Part shown: one piece after another, positions 51,786 through 60,676 of the stretch
Numbering within the stretch: the first letter of the stretch is position 1
Layout: each line of letters opens with the position of its first letter
Origin: Flagellimonas eckloniae
Lineage (GTDB): Bacteria > Bacteroidota > Bacteroidia > Flavobacteriales > Flavobacteriaceae
Length of the DNA: 64,000 nucleotides
Assembly (NCBI RefSeq): GCF_001413955.1
Contig: NZ_LCTZ01000002.1
Location: 2,714,501-2,778,500 of the forward strand
Direction: 5' to 3'
Notes under the pieces: model-generated
What the model saw: only the letters and a program-made list of their open reading frames with translations
What the model was told of the DNA's origin: nothing
The model's database searches: none
Made by a program: the position numbers and the translations under genes

Positions 51786-52817
51786 CTACACGGGCAGGGT
51801 TTCTTTGGACTGCCAATCATTGACCCATTTGGCCATTAGCTCCACCCATTCCTCATTATCATTTAGACAAGGGATGTGAATATAGGATTCGCCGCCGGCT
51901 TCCATAAATTGGTCCTTACCTTCCATTGCAATTTCTTCCAACGTCTCCAAACAATCAGAGACAAATGCTGGGGTAATTACTGCCAACTTTGTCTTTCCCT
52001 CTTTTGCCAAACGTTCAAATTCAAAATCGGTGAATGGTTTTAGCCATGGATCATTGGGCAACCTAGATTGAAAAGAAATACTTGTTTTATCCTCTGGCAA
52101 TCCTAAAAAAGCTTTTACTTTTTCTGTAGTATCAAAACATTGGTGACGATAGCATGTATGGTGCGCCACAGAATTTGTTTGACAACAGCTTCCATCTATT
52201 TTACAGTGGAATTTTGTTGGATCCGATTTTCGAATATGACGTTCCGGGATACCATGATACGAAAACAGGATGTGGTCATAGTCGAACTCTTCAAGTCCTC
52301 TTTCAATACTTTTTGAAAGCACTTCTATATAGTCCGGATTGTTGTAAAAAGCCGGTAGCGTAGTAATTTCCATTTCTGGAAAATGTGCAGTCTGCACTTC
52401 CATGGTTTTTACCACAACGGTTTCAAAAGAACTCATTGCATATTGCGGATACAAAGGAACCAACAGTACCTCATCCACGCCTTTATCTTTTAATTCTTGT
52501 AACGCATTTTTGATGGTCATTGAACCATAACGCATACCAAGGGCAACAGGCATTTCTGTTTGATTCTTCACTTTTTCAGCAAATCGTTCTGAGATTACAA
52601 TCAATGGAGAACCTTCTTCCCACCAAATTTTGGAATACGCTTCAGCAGATTTTTTTGGGCGCGTCTGTAATATGATTCCCCTAACAATGATGTTTCGCAA
52701 CCATTTGGGAACATCAATAACGCGTTCATCCATCAAAAATTCATCCAAATATGGTTTTACATCTTTTGCGGTTGGACTATCTGGAGAACCCAAATTAACC
52801 AATAATACTCCTTTCAT
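51786..52817 (-). CDS. hemH: Ferrochelatase
   Basis: A 343-residue ferrochelatase that inserts Fe(II) into protoporphyrin IX, the last heme step. The N-terminal LLVNLGSPDSP, the active-site histidine in FSYHGIPERH and the C-terminal acidic region are family features. Cysteines in CKIDGSCC and TCYRHQC recall the metal-binding cysteines of some bacterial ferrochelatases; an Fe-S cluster is possible but unproven. It is adjacent to the MATE gene and 3 kb from the main hem operon. Its upstream gap of 116 bp separates it from the divergent DUF1460 gene. Confidence 0.95.
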   Translation of the reverse strand: MKGVLLVNLGSPDSPTAKDVKPYLDEFLMDERVIDVPKWLRNIIVRGIILQTRPKKSAEAYSKIWWEEGSPLIVISERFAEKVKNQTEMPVALGMRYGSMTIKNALQELKDKGVDEVLLVPLYPQYAMSSFETVVVKTMEVQTAHFPEMEITTLPAFYNNPDYIEVLSKSIERGLEEFDYDHILFSYHGIPERHIRKSDPTKFHCKIDGSCCQTNSVAHHTCYRHQCFDTTEKVKAFLGLPEDKTSISFQSRLPNDPWLKPFTDFEFERLAKEGKTKLAVITPAFVSDCLETLEEIAMEGKDQFMEAGGESYIHIPCLNDNEEWVELMAKWVNDWQSKETLPV

Positions 52818-52933
52818 AGCAATTTGTTAAGAGCAGTAAAAATACTACTTGAAGATGGTTTTACATTTGATTCCACCAATTTGTTTCCTTATAATTCCAT
52901 AGATAATCCTAATTTAGTTGGGCAAACCTAAAC

Positions 52934-53752
52934 TTGGCTATGTTACATCGTATTTGCATCTATCTAATTTTTGTTTTCACGTTGACGTTGAATTCTCAAA
53001 TTACTTACTCTCCATTGGATTCCACTTTGTTTTATTCAAAATTGACCGAGCTTAAGGACGATTCAATCGTAGAAATAGGAAAATCATTTTTAGGTACTCC
53101 GTACGTTGAAAAAACCTTGGAAATAGGTGACAAAGAAAGCATCGTAATAAATTTAAGAGGTTTTGATTGTACTACCTATGTTGAGAATGTTTTGGCCTTT
53201 GGTCTAATGCTCCAAAATAATCAAACCGACTTTGAAAGTTTTACGGAAAATTTAAAAACCATTCGGTATAGAAATAGCGTGTTAGATGGATACCCTTCTC
53301 GTTTGCACTACTTTACAGATTGGATCAAAAATAATGAAAGCAAGGGGTTGGTTAAGGATATTACATCGAGTCTAGGAGGAATTGAAGTGAATAAATCCAT
53401 CAACTTTATGGGAACACATCGCTCTCTTTATCCTTTTTTAAAGAATGACAAGAATTTTGAGGATATGCTAAAAGTTGAAAAAGAGTTGGCGAAACAAAGT
53501 CTATGTATTTTACCTCAAAATCAAATTGAAAATAACGAACACCTTATTCAATCTGGAGACATCATAGCCTTGGCCACATCTATTAAGGGTTTGGATGTGA
53601 CCCATACCGGCTTTGCTATTAGACAAAATGGAAGAATCCATCTACTACATGCTTCCAGTTCTGGGTCTGTTAGAATAACCGAAGAACCTTTGGTAGATTA
53701 TTTAAGGAAAATAAAAAATAACATTGGTATCGTTGTAGCTAGGCCGCAATAG
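52934..53752 (+). CDS. DUF1460 family protein (N-acetylmuramoyl-alanine amidase-like)
   Basis: A 272-residue exported protein with a signal peptide (LNSQ near residue 21) and a DUF1460 domain. The conserved NLRGFDCTTYVENVLAFG segment carries the catalytic Cys, and HTGFAIRQNGRIHLLHASSSG near residues 228-246 holds the histidines. DUF1460 has an NlpC/P60-like papain fold and is thought to cut cell-wall peptides. It is a single gene between hemH and the ThuA lipoprotein. The function is inferred from the family. Confidence 0.9.
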   Translation: MAMLHRICIYLIFVFTLTLNSQITYSPLDSTLFYSKLTELKDDSIVEIGKSFLGTPYVEKTLEIGDKESIVINLRGFDCTTYVENVLAFGLMLQNNQTDFESFTENLKTIRYRNSVLDGYPSRLHYFTDWIKNNESKGLVKDITSSLGGIEVNKSINFMGTHRSLYPFLKNDKNFEDMLKVEKELAKQSLCILPQNQIENNEHLIQSGDIIALATSIKGLDVTHTGFAIRQNGRIHLLHASSSGSVRITEEPLVDYLRKIKNNIGIVVARPQ

Positions 53753-53760
53753 CAACTATA

Positions 53761-54624
53761 TCAGGGCAGCATAAATGCAAATGCATTGGTCATTAATTGA
53801 ACGAATTCAGTATCTGAATATTTACCTTTAGCGTGTCCCATACTTGTGTAAAAAGATTTACCTCCATCTGCCCTGTTCCAATAATGCGCTGTCATTCTAG
53901 CATCGTCATAACTATTAGACCCTGTATCTGAAACCCTTAATAGCTCGGTAAAAGATGAATCAATATATCCGTCTTCCCAATAATACCATTCTTCATTATC
54001 ACTCCAAGGAAAACTAATTCCATTGGTTAATTCAGTATTTCCATTTTGTATGCTTACCGTTGCGCCAAATCCTGAGGAAGTATGGTTCGGACTGTTTCTA
54101 ACACTACATCCGGTTACATTCTCTGCATACCAATCCCACACCCCTTTTCCATTGCCACTGACAGAACTCGCCGTACTATGCCCATAGGCATCACTAGCTG
54201 CATGGTTCGAAATAAAATTACCTCCTTGGGCAGCATAGGATTCCACATTACTTCTTTGCGAAGCGTTAAGCATATCACCTGAAGTATTGGTAAAGAAAAT
54301 AACATCATAATTATTTAAGTTACTTGCTGAATCAAATTCACTACCTGTGTTGTCCACAGTAATCTCAAATCCTAGTTGGTCAGCTATAGCTTGAACCATA
54401 GTTTCGCTTTCTTCTCTCGTGTTATGGTCGAAGCCGCTTGTCTTGGTAAATAATAGAACTCTTATTGAAGTCGAGCCTGCTTCCGTAGTTACATCGTCCG
54501 ATTCACAGGAACTTAAAACAGGTAGTATAAATACAATCGCCGCTAATCCATTTCTTATCCCTGCTTTGGTTGATTCAATAGCAAAACGGAGACCATTCAA
54601 AATTGACTTATAAAAATTATACAT
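53761..54624 (-). CDS. ThuA-like (trehalose utilisation) lipoprotein
   Basis: A 287-residue protein. A long N-terminal stretch leads into a hydrophobic segment with a lipobox at Cys40 (PVLSSC), so it may be a lipoprotein; the unusually long leader hints that the start may be misread. The ThuA-like domain has the glutamine-amidotransferase-like fold: IRVLLFTKTSGFDHNTREES, YDVIFFTNTSGDML and NFISNHAASDAYG. ThuA proteins act in oxidation of trehalose and related sugars to keto forms. It lies 78 bp downstream of the AraC gene on the same strand. Its role may connect to the keto-sugar genes at the left of the window. Confidence 0.88.
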   Translation of the reverse strand: MYNFYKSILNGLRFAIESTKAGIRNGLAAIVFILPVLSSCESDDVTTEAGSTSIRVLLFTKTSGFDHNTREESETMVQAIADQLGFEITVDNTGSEFDSASNLNNYDVIFFTNTSGDMLNASQRSNVESYAAQGGNFISNHAASDAYGHSTASSVSGNGKGVWDWYAENVTGCSVRNSPNHTSSGFGATVSIQNGNTELTNGISFPWSDNEEWYYWEDGYIDSSFTELLRVSDTGSNSYDDARMTAHYWNRADGGKSFYTSMGHAKGKYSDTEFVQLMTNAFAFMLP

Positions 54625-54702
54625 CTAGTGGGTTCATCTACAAGAATATACGATAAGATATTGCCCTTCGGTTCATAACTAACAATTCCTTAACGATTAT
54701 AG

Positions 54703-55581
54703 TCAAACAAGGCTGTTTAAATACTTTTTGGGTGTGGTCCCATATTTCTTTTTAAAGGATGCGATAAAATGACTTGCCGTACTATAACCTACCCTAAGCC
54801 CAACTTCGTTTACATTATGTGCCCCTGTTTCAAGCATTTTTCGGGCAAATTCCATCTTATAATCGAGCAAAAAACCATAAACCGAATCACCATAGATTTG
54901 CTTAAACCCTTCTTTTAATTTCTTCAAGCTTAGACCAATTTCTTTAGAAAGTTCATCTAATGTTGGTGGCTCCACCATTCTGGAAATCATAATTTCTTTT
55001 GCCATTTTTATACGGCGCACATTGTCTTCATCCGCTAAAAAGGGGCATTGTTCCAAGTCTGCATCTTTTGTTTTATTAAAATACAACGAGATCAGCTCGT
55101 ATACTTTTCCTCTTACATATAATTCTTTAATGGATGGATGAAGATTATAATTCATCATTTGACTTAGCACTACTGCAATTGCAGGAGAAACAACTTCCTG
55201 TGAATAGTATTTCTTTTCCTTATTGTCATCACTTAAAAAGGGAATATAATTGGCTTCATTGGAAAAAAGGGAGTGAAACTTTCTGATAGTCATAATAACA
55301 GACAACAACCAAGTATTGGGAGAAATATTCAAATTTAATGGCAAATCTTTCTGTGTATTGTATAACAAAAGGGAATTCTCCTCAGATACTTCCAAATGAT
55401 AATTTCCTTGATTAAAATGAAAGCGAGACCCTCCCTTTAAACAAAAATGAAATTGAATAAATGAGCTATCAATTTCCCTTTCAATTACATTAAATTCTTC
55501 TGTATCATTCTGAATTTTAAGTATATAAAATCCATCTTCCACCAGAATTTCCTCATATGAACCTTTGGCGACATTTTCCAT
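54703..55581 (-). CDS. AraC family transcriptional regulator, divergent from hemA
   Basis: A 292-residue AraC protein. A cupin-like N-terminal domain of about 150 residues (FHFCLKGGSRFHFNQG) is followed by a linker and two helix-turn-helix motifs in the last 100 residues (TLDELSKEIGLSLKKLKEG, VGLRVGYSTASHFIASFKKK). It lies head-to-head with hemA across 209 bp that hold repeats and promoter boxes. This gene pair is common in Bacteroidota, so it probably responds to heme, iron or a precursor and controls the hem operon. The ligand is unknown. Confidence 0.92.
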   Translation of the reverse strand: MENVAKGSYEEILVEDGFYILKIQNDTEEFNVIEREIDSSFIQFHFCLKGGSRFHFNQGNYHLEVSEENSLLLYNTQKDLPLNLNISPNTWLLSVIMTIRKFHSLFSNEANYIPFLSDDNKEKKYYSQEVVSPAIAVVLSQMMNYNLHPSIKELYVRGKVYELISLYFNKTKDADLEQCPFLADEDNVRRIKMAKEIMISRMVEPPTLDELSKEIGLSLKKLKEGFKQIYGDSVYGFLLDYKMEFARKMLETGAHNVNEVGLRVGYSTASHFIASFKKKYGTTPKKYLNSLV

Positions 55582-55647
55582 TACTAAACACTATTTTTTA
55601 AAGCAACTAATTCTATTTAGAATGACTCTAAATTGTTTTTTATAATT

Positions 55648-55655
55648 CAAATTTA
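55648..55655 (-). promoter_or_regulatory. -7 promoter box for the AraC gene
   Basis: Read on the minus strand, TAAATTTG matches TAnnTTTG exactly, 66 bp from the AraC start codon. No good -33 TTTG is seen. Confidence 0.42.
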
Positions 55656-55693
55656 CCAATAAATGCAGTGTTTTTGAAGTATTTAGTCAAAAA

Positions 55694-55764
55694 GTGACCA
55701 TAATTGTACACTGACTGTTATTTATAGTTCCGCTAGCGTTATTTTTTAAAATATGGTGACCCTA
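55694..55764 (+). promoter_or_regulatory. Direct repeats GTGACC(A/C)TA plus CGCTAGCG palindrome upstream of hemA
   Basis: GTGACCATA (55694-55702) and GTGACCCTA (55756-55764) match at 8 of 9 bases and are 62 bp apart, close to six helical turns. The second copy overlaps the hemA -7 box. An 8-bp palindrome CGCTAGCG (55731-55738) sits near the expected -33 position. These are candidate sites for the divergent AraC protein. Confidence 0.45.
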
Positions 55765-55770
55765 TTTTTG
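55763..55770 (+). promoter_or_regulatory. -7 promoter box of the hem operon
   Basis: TATTTTTG matches TAnnTTTG exactly and ends 20 bp before the hemA ATG. Confidence 0.5.
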
Positions 55771-55790
55771 TGGCACGATTATAATCCCTC

Positions 55791-57047
55791 ATGAGGAGTT
55801 ACCACATTTCAAAACATAATTCTTTTTATGCTATTGGCTTAAGCTATAAAAAAGCGGATGCTGAAGTAAGAGGAAAATTCAGTCTAGATGTCCTTGGGGT
55901 TGACCACATTATGGTCCAGGCCAAGGAGCAAGGTATAGATGGTCTTTTGGTAATTTCCACCTGTAACCGAACAGAGTTATATGGTTTTGCACAACACCCT
56001 TTTCAACTTATTAAATTACTCTGTGATCAAACCCTAGGTAACGTGGAGGAGTTTCAAGAGGTTGCATACGTTTATAAAAACCATGATGCCATTTCACATA
56101 TGTTTAGGGTAGGGACAGGTTTGGACAGTCAAATTTTAGGTGACTTTGAAATCATAAGCCAAATTAAGCAAGGTTTTTATCGTTCCAAAAAACAAGAGAT
56201 GGCGAATCCGTTTCTTGAGCGTTTATGTAATGCCGTTATTCAAGCCAGTAAACGAATCAAGAATGAAACGGAATTATCATCGGGCGCTACATCCGTTGCT
56301 TTTGCCTCGGTAAAATATATTCTAAACACAATTTCAGATATCTCCGAAAAGAACATCCTACTTTTTGGCACGGGCAAAATAGGAAGAAATACCTGCGAAA
56401 ACCTTATAAAACATTCTAAAAATTCCCATATTACCCTCATTAATAGAACTCGAGAAAAAGCTGAGGTCATAGCGGGGAAATTTGATTTAACCGTAAAAGA
56501 TTACGGTGATTTACAGACCGAAATTAGAAAAGCCGATATTCTTGTTGTTGCTACGGGAGCTCAATTGCCCACAATTTCCAAAGCATTGATCTACCCAAAA
56601 AAGCCATTGCTCATTTTGGATCTTTCGGTGCCCAAAAACGTATCCGATGACGTTTTGGAATTGGATAATGTATCCTTGGTGCATTTGGACCAGCTTTCTC
56701 AAATTACGGATGATACCCTAACCAAAAGAAAAGAGTTTGTCCCCAAAGCAGAGGCTATCAATGAGCAGGTAAGAAAAGAGTTTTTAAAATGGTTGGAAAC
56801 TAGAAAATTTGCCCCCGTCATTAATGCGCTCAAAGAGAAACTCAAAACAATGAAGGCCGAAGAAATTGACTTTCATTCAAAAAAATTATCCGACTTTAAT
56901 CAAGATCAAGCCGAAATAATTTCGGAACGTATTATTCAAAAAATCACAAAACAGTTTGCTAACCATTTAAAGAGTTCCGAAGTTGATACACAAGATAGTT
57001 TGGAACTTATTCAAAAGGTTTTTCAGTTAGAACTTGATTCAAAATGA
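55791..57047 (+). CDS. hemA: Glutamyl-tRNA reductase
   Basis: A 418-residue enzyme that reduces glutamyl-tRNA to glutamate-1-semialdehyde with NADPH, the first committed step of heme synthesis in this lineage. The active-site Cys58 is in STCNRTELYG. The NADPH motif is LLFGTGKIGRNTCEN (about 184-198), and the C-terminal helix is a dimerisation domain. It opens the operon behind an exact -7 box and AraC-type repeats. hemC begins inside its last codon (ATGA overlap at 57044-57047). Confidence 0.96.
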   Translation: MRSYHISKHNSFYAIGLSYKKADAEVRGKFSLDVLGVDHIMVQAKEQGIDGLLVISTCNRTELYGFAQHPFQLIKLLCDQTLGNVEEFQEVAYVYKNHDAISHMFRVGTGLDSQILGDFEIISQIKQGFYRSKKQEMANPFLERLCNAVIQASKRIKNETELSSGATSVAFASVKYILNTISDISEKNILLFGTGKIGRNTCENLIKHSKNSHITLINRTREKAEVIAGKFDLTVKDYGDLQTEIRKADILVVATGAQLPTISKALIYPKKPLLILDLSVPKNVSDDVLELDNVSLVHLDQLSQITDDTLTKRKEFVPKAEAINEQVRKEFLKWLETRKFAPVINALKEKLKTMKAEEIDFHSKKLSDFNQDQAEIISERIIQKITKQFANHLKSSEVDTQDSLELIQKVFQLELDSK

Positions 57048-57970
57048 GCAAGATCATAAGAATCGGAACCCGCGATAGCGAATTGGCATTGTGGCAGGCA
57101 ACAACTGTACAACAAAAAATTGAAGCCCTTGGTTTTGATGCCACTTTGATTCCAATAAAATCCACCGGCGATCAAGTTTTGGACAAACCACTTTATGAAC
57201 TTGGAATAACCGGAATTTTCACCAAAACATTAGATGTTGCTTTATTAAAAGGTCAGATTGATATTGCCGTGCATTCCATGAAAGATGTACCTACCCAATT
57301 ACCAAAAGGAATTGTTCAAACGGCTGTTCTGGAACGGGCCGTTACCAGCGATATATTGGTTCATAAGGGCTCAGAATTTTTGGAATCTGAAAAACCAGCT
57401 ACAATTGCCACTGGGAGCTTGCGGAGAAAAGCACAATGGTTACATAAATACCCTCACCACAAGGTTGTGGATTTGAGAGGCAATGTTAACTCTAGACTTC
57501 TAAAGCTTATTGAGAATGATTGGAGCGGTGCTATTTTTGCCCATGCAGGTTTGGAACGCATAAAGCTATTGCCTAAAGATGCCATATCCCTCGATTGGAT
57601 GATTCCAGCGCCAGCCCAGGGAGCGATGCTAATCGTTGCTTTGGAGAAAGATGAATTTTCCAAGGATGTTACTCAAAAGCTAAACCATCACAACTCTGAA
57701 ATTACGACCACAATTGAACGAGAATTTTTAAGGACCTTGGAAGGTGGCTGTACCGCTCCAATTGGAGCTTTGGCTACCATAAAAGATGAATCCATTAATT
57801 TTATTGGAACAGTATTCTCATTGGACGGAAAACAAAAAATTGACATAAAAAAGAACGTTCCTGTTCAATCCGCCAAAGGGTTTGGAGAGCAGTGTGCAAA
57901 AGATGTTTTAAACAAGGGAGGGGCTAAACTCATGGAAAGTATACGAAATGAAAACAGCACTCTCCACTAA
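57044..57970 (+). CDS. hemC: Porphobilinogen deaminase (hydroxymethylbilane synthase)
   Basis: A 308-residue enzyme that joins four porphobilinogen units to hydroxymethylbilane. Cys236 in LEGGCTAP carries the dipyrromethane cofactor, and the catalytic Asp81 is in HSMKDVPT. Arginine-rich substrate motifs ATGSLRRKAQ and DLRGNVNSR are present. The length is standard. Its ATG overlaps the hemA stop by 4 bp, and hemD begins 23 bp before its stop, so translation is strongly coupled. Confidence 0.96.
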   Translation: MSKIIRIGTRDSELALWQATTVQQKIEALGFDATLIPIKSTGDQVLDKPLYELGITGIFTKTLDVALLKGQIDIAVHSMKDVPTQLPKGIVQTAVLERAVTSDILVHKGSEFLESEKPATIATGSLRRKAQWLHKYPHHKVVDLRGNVNSRLLKLIENDWSGAIFAHAGLERIKLLPKDAISLDWMIPAPAQGAMLIVALEKDEFSKDVTQKLNHHNSEITTTIEREFLRTLEGGCTAPIGALATIKDESINFIGTVFSLDGKQKIDIKKNVPVQSAKGFGEQCAKDVLNKGGAKLMESIRNENSTLH

Positions 57971-58613
57971 AATACTTTCACCTTCACAAAAGGAATTGTT
58001 CTTAAACTCTGGGCTTGGCCTAGTTGAGTATAATGCATTGAAAATTGAATTTTTGGACACCTTAATTCCCCTTCACTATCAAAACTATATTTTCACAAGT
58101 AAAAATGCTGTAAAAGCTTTTTTGAACCACTCAAAAAAAACAGACCATTCAAATTGCAATGCATTTTGTGTAGGGGAAAAGACGAAGACTATACTTGAAG
58201 AAAATGACATTAAAATCATAAAAACTACTGAAAATGCATCAGATTTAGCTGATTTCATTGTAAAAAATCATAAAAACGATGAGTTTTTGTTTTTATGTGG
58301 AAACATGAGAAGAGAAGAATTACCAGAAATATTATCAAAAAATAACATTCGGTATGCTGAAGTAGAAGTATATAAGACCCATTTAGAAATTAGAAAGTTC
58401 AATCGGTCTTTTGATGGTATACTTTTTTTTAGTCCAAGCGGGTTTAAAAGTTACGCCCAGGAAAATTCAATTTTAAAAAGTATGGCCTTTTGCATTGGGA
58501 GTACTACCGCCGCCGAAGCAAAGAAATATACAGATCAGATAATAATCGCGAATAAACCAACAGTGGAAAACGTGTTGGTTCAAGCTATAAAACATTTTAA
58601 AAAGTATGATTAA
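57948..58613 (+). CDS. hemD: Uroporphyrinogen-III synthase
   Basis: A 221-residue protein with two alpha/beta domains. As usual for HemD, the sequence is poorly conserved, but [45 protein letters not shown] and [17 protein letters not shown] fit the family. It closes and inverts ring D of hydroxymethylbilane. The position between hemC and hemE with overlaps of 23 bp and 8 bp makes the call secure despite low similarity. No missing residue can be judged by eye. Confidence 0.92.
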   Translation: MKTALSTKILSPSQKELFLNSGLGLVEYNALKIEFLDTLIPLHYQNYIFTSKNAVKAFLNHSKKTDHSNCNAFCVGEKTKTILEENDIKIIKTTENASDLADFIVKNHKNDEFLFLCGNMRREELPEILSKNNIRYAEVEVYKTHLEIRKFNRSFDGILFFSPSGFKSYAQENSILKSMAFCIGSTTAAEAKKYTDQIIIANKPTVENVLVQAIKHFKKYD

Positions 58614-59631
58614 AAACGACTTGTTTCTAAGGGCTTTAAAAGGTGAAACATTAGATAGACCTCCTGTTTGGATGATGCGACAGGCCGGCCGTTATCTTCC
58701 AGAGTTTATGGAACTAAAAGAGAAGTACGATTTCTTTACTCGTTGCCAAACACCCGAATTAGCTTCAGAAATAACTGTACAGCCCATTAGGCGTTATGGA
58801 ATGGATGCAGCTATCCTATTCAGCGATATTCTGGTGATTCCGCAAGCCATGAACATCGAGGTGGAAATGAAACCCAACTTTGGTCCTTATTTACCTAATC
58901 CCATAAGAACCGTTGAAGATTTGGACAGGGTTGTTGTCCCCAACATTCAAGATTCTCTAGGCTATGTATTGGATGCCATAAGCATGACTAAGGAAAAATT
59001 GCAAGATGAAATTCCATTGATCGGTTTTGCAGGATCTCCGTGGACTATACTTTGTTATTGTGTTGAGGGACAGGGAAGCAAAAGTTTTGATAAAGCTCGC
59101 GGATTTTGTTTTACACAACCCGAAGCTGCTCATCAACTACTTCAAAAAATAACAGATACTACTATTGCTTATCTAAAAGCAAAGGTGAAAGCTGGTGTAA
59201 ATGCCGTCCAAATTTTTGATTCTTGGGGCGGAATGCTATCCCCTGTGGACTATCAGGAGTTTTCATGGAAATACATTCAACAAATTGTGGATGCATTAAA
59301 AGATGAAGCTCCCGTAATTGTCTTTGGAAAAGGCTGCTGGTTTGCGCTAAAAGAAATGTCTCAATCGGGAGCTTCAGCTCTAGGTGTGGATTGGACTTGT
59401 TCTGCGCAAAATGCACGTTACCTAACTGGAGGAAAAATAACCTTACAAGGAAATTTTGATCCTGCTCGACTACTTTCCCCTCCAGAAGTGATAAAGAACA
59501 TGGTAACTCAAATGATTCGCGAATTTGGAAAAGACAGATACGTGGTCAATTTGGGTCATGGTATCCTACCGCACATACCATTAGAAAATGCAAAGGCATT
59601 TATTGATGCCGTGAAAGACTACTCGGAATAA
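58606..59631 (+). CDS. hemE: Uroporphyrinogen decarboxylase
   Basis: A 341-residue enzyme that removes four carboxylates from uroporphyrinogen III to give coproporphyrinogen III. The N-terminal signature [16 protein letters not shown] is at about 18-33. The [12 protein letters not shown] segment follows, including a conserved Asp, and the later [12 protein letters not shown] and [11 protein letters not shown] motifs fit. It overlaps hemD by 8 bp. A GNAT gene starts 15 bp after its stop. Full-length and without anomalies. Confidence 0.97.
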   Translation: MIKNDLFLRALKGETLDRPPVWMMRQAGRYLPEFMELKEKYDFFTRCQTPELASEITVQPIRRYGMDAAILFSDILVIPQAMNIEVEMKPNFGPYLPNPIRTVEDLDRVVVPNIQDSLGYVLDAISMTKEKLQDEIPLIGFAGSPWTILCYCVEGQGSKSFDKARGFCFTQPEAAHQLLQKITDTTIAYLKAKVKAGVNAVQIFDSWGGMLSPVDYQEFSWKYIQQIVDALKDEAPVIVFGKGCWFALKEMSQSGASALGVDWTCSAQNARYLTGGKITLQGNFDPARLLSPPEVIKNMVTQMIREFGKDRYVVNLGHGILPHIPLENAKAFIDAVKDYSE

Positions 59632-59645
59632 TTTTAATATTGAGG

Positions 59646-60188
59646 ATGCAATTTGATTTTGACAACTATAGCATAAGTCCCATCCAAGAAAAAGACGCTT
59701 GGAGGCTTTGTGATTTTGTGGTGTCAAACTCGGAACGCCTTAAAGCCTATTTTCCACAGACCTTACAACAAAATCTCACCCCTACTTTGGCAGAATTATT
59801 TGTTTCAAAAAAGGCCAAAGAATTTTTAAACCGTACCGAGTATCTCTTTACAATAAAAGAAAATACCAATAGGACAATTGCTGGGCTCGTTTATGTAAAA
59901 GAACTACATAAGATTAAACATCAAGGGGAGTTGGCCTATTGTGTCGGATATCAATATGAGGGAAAAGGCATTGTCACTCGAGCTATTCAAAAAATAATCC
60001 CGTGGTGCTTTACTGAAGTGGCGTTAAACACGCTGCAAATTATTGTTCACGACAGCAATTTGGCCAGCAAAAGGATTGCGGAGAAAAATAAATTTGTTTG
60101 GAAAAAAACCTTGCCTAAAGAACATACCACGGGCTCCGGCGAACATCTAGACATGGAACTTTATGAACTCCATAATCCAAAACAATGA
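59646..60188 (+). CDS. GNAT N-acetyltransferase (RimJ/RimL-like)
   Basis: A 180-residue acetyltransferase from the ATG at 59646; a TTG two codons upstream is possible. The GNAT fold shows SISPIQEKDAWRLCDF near the N-terminus and the acetyl-CoA-binding CVGYQYEGKGIVTRAI with Gly-rich turn. LNTLQIIVHDSNLASKRIAEK also matches the RimJ/RimL subgroup, which acetylates protein N-termini or amines. It is embedded in the hem operon and overlaps the next gene by 4 bp, although a heme role is not obvious. The target is unknown. Confidence 0.88.
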   Translation: MQFDFDNYSISPIQEKDAWRLCDFVVSNSERLKAYFPQTLQQNLTPTLAELFVSKKAKEFLNRTEYLFTIKENTNRTIAGLVYVKELHKIKHQGELAYCVGYQYEGKGIVTRAIQKIIPWCFTEVALNTLQIIVHDSNLASKRIAEKNKFVWKKTLPKEHTTGSGEHLDMELYELHNPKQ

Positions 60189-60676
60189 AACTAATTAAAC
60201 AGCTAAAAAGGCTAGATTTTAAAAGCATCTTAACACTGCTAAGATTATGTTTTAGATTTCCATTTTTTGTTTTTCCAACCCTATCAGCAACCAAAAAATG
60301 TATGTCAATTTCAACAGAACATTATGGCCGGAAACATTATAAAAATGGTCCCGCAAATGCTTTCAGACATGCACTTTGGAACTATGTAATAGCTAAAAAA
60401 TGTAGTTTCATAACCTCAAATAAAGCTACATTGCTTATGTGGGCAAAAAAAATAACGGATTGGCATGAGCATGCATTTCCCAATCGTGAATTGGCAAAAA
60501 AAATGGACTTGCATAACAATGAAGTTGGAAGGTTCATCTTTTCAGAATATTCGCTTAAAACAGAATATGAAGTGATAAAAATTCTAAAAAAAATGACACT
60601 GATATCTGTAAAAGTGGATTCCAGTTCCAACTTTGATGATTTTAAGAATAGACTGGTTCATATTATTAACGACTGA
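60185..60676 (+). CDS. DUF6973-like protein of unknown function within the heme operon
   Basis: A 163-residue protein, basic at the N-terminus, that I place in the DUF6973 type by the conserved GPANAFRHALWN core. The invariant-looking residues are His and Asn: GPANAFRHALWN near 58-69, DWHEHAFPN near 95-103 and MDLHNNEVGR near 110-119. They suggest a metal-dependent hydrolase or nuclease active site, but no activity is known. It overlaps the GNAT gene by ATGA and hemF by one base, so it is translated with the heme enzymes. Confidence 0.72.
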   Translation: MKLIKQLKRLDFKSILTLLRLCFRFPFFVFPTLSATKKCMSISTEHYGRKHYKNGPANAFRHALWNYVIAKKCSFITSNKATLLMWAKKITDWHEHAFPNRELAKKMDLHNNEVGRFIFSEYSLKTEYEVIKILKKMTLISVKVDSSSNFDDFKNRLVHIIND

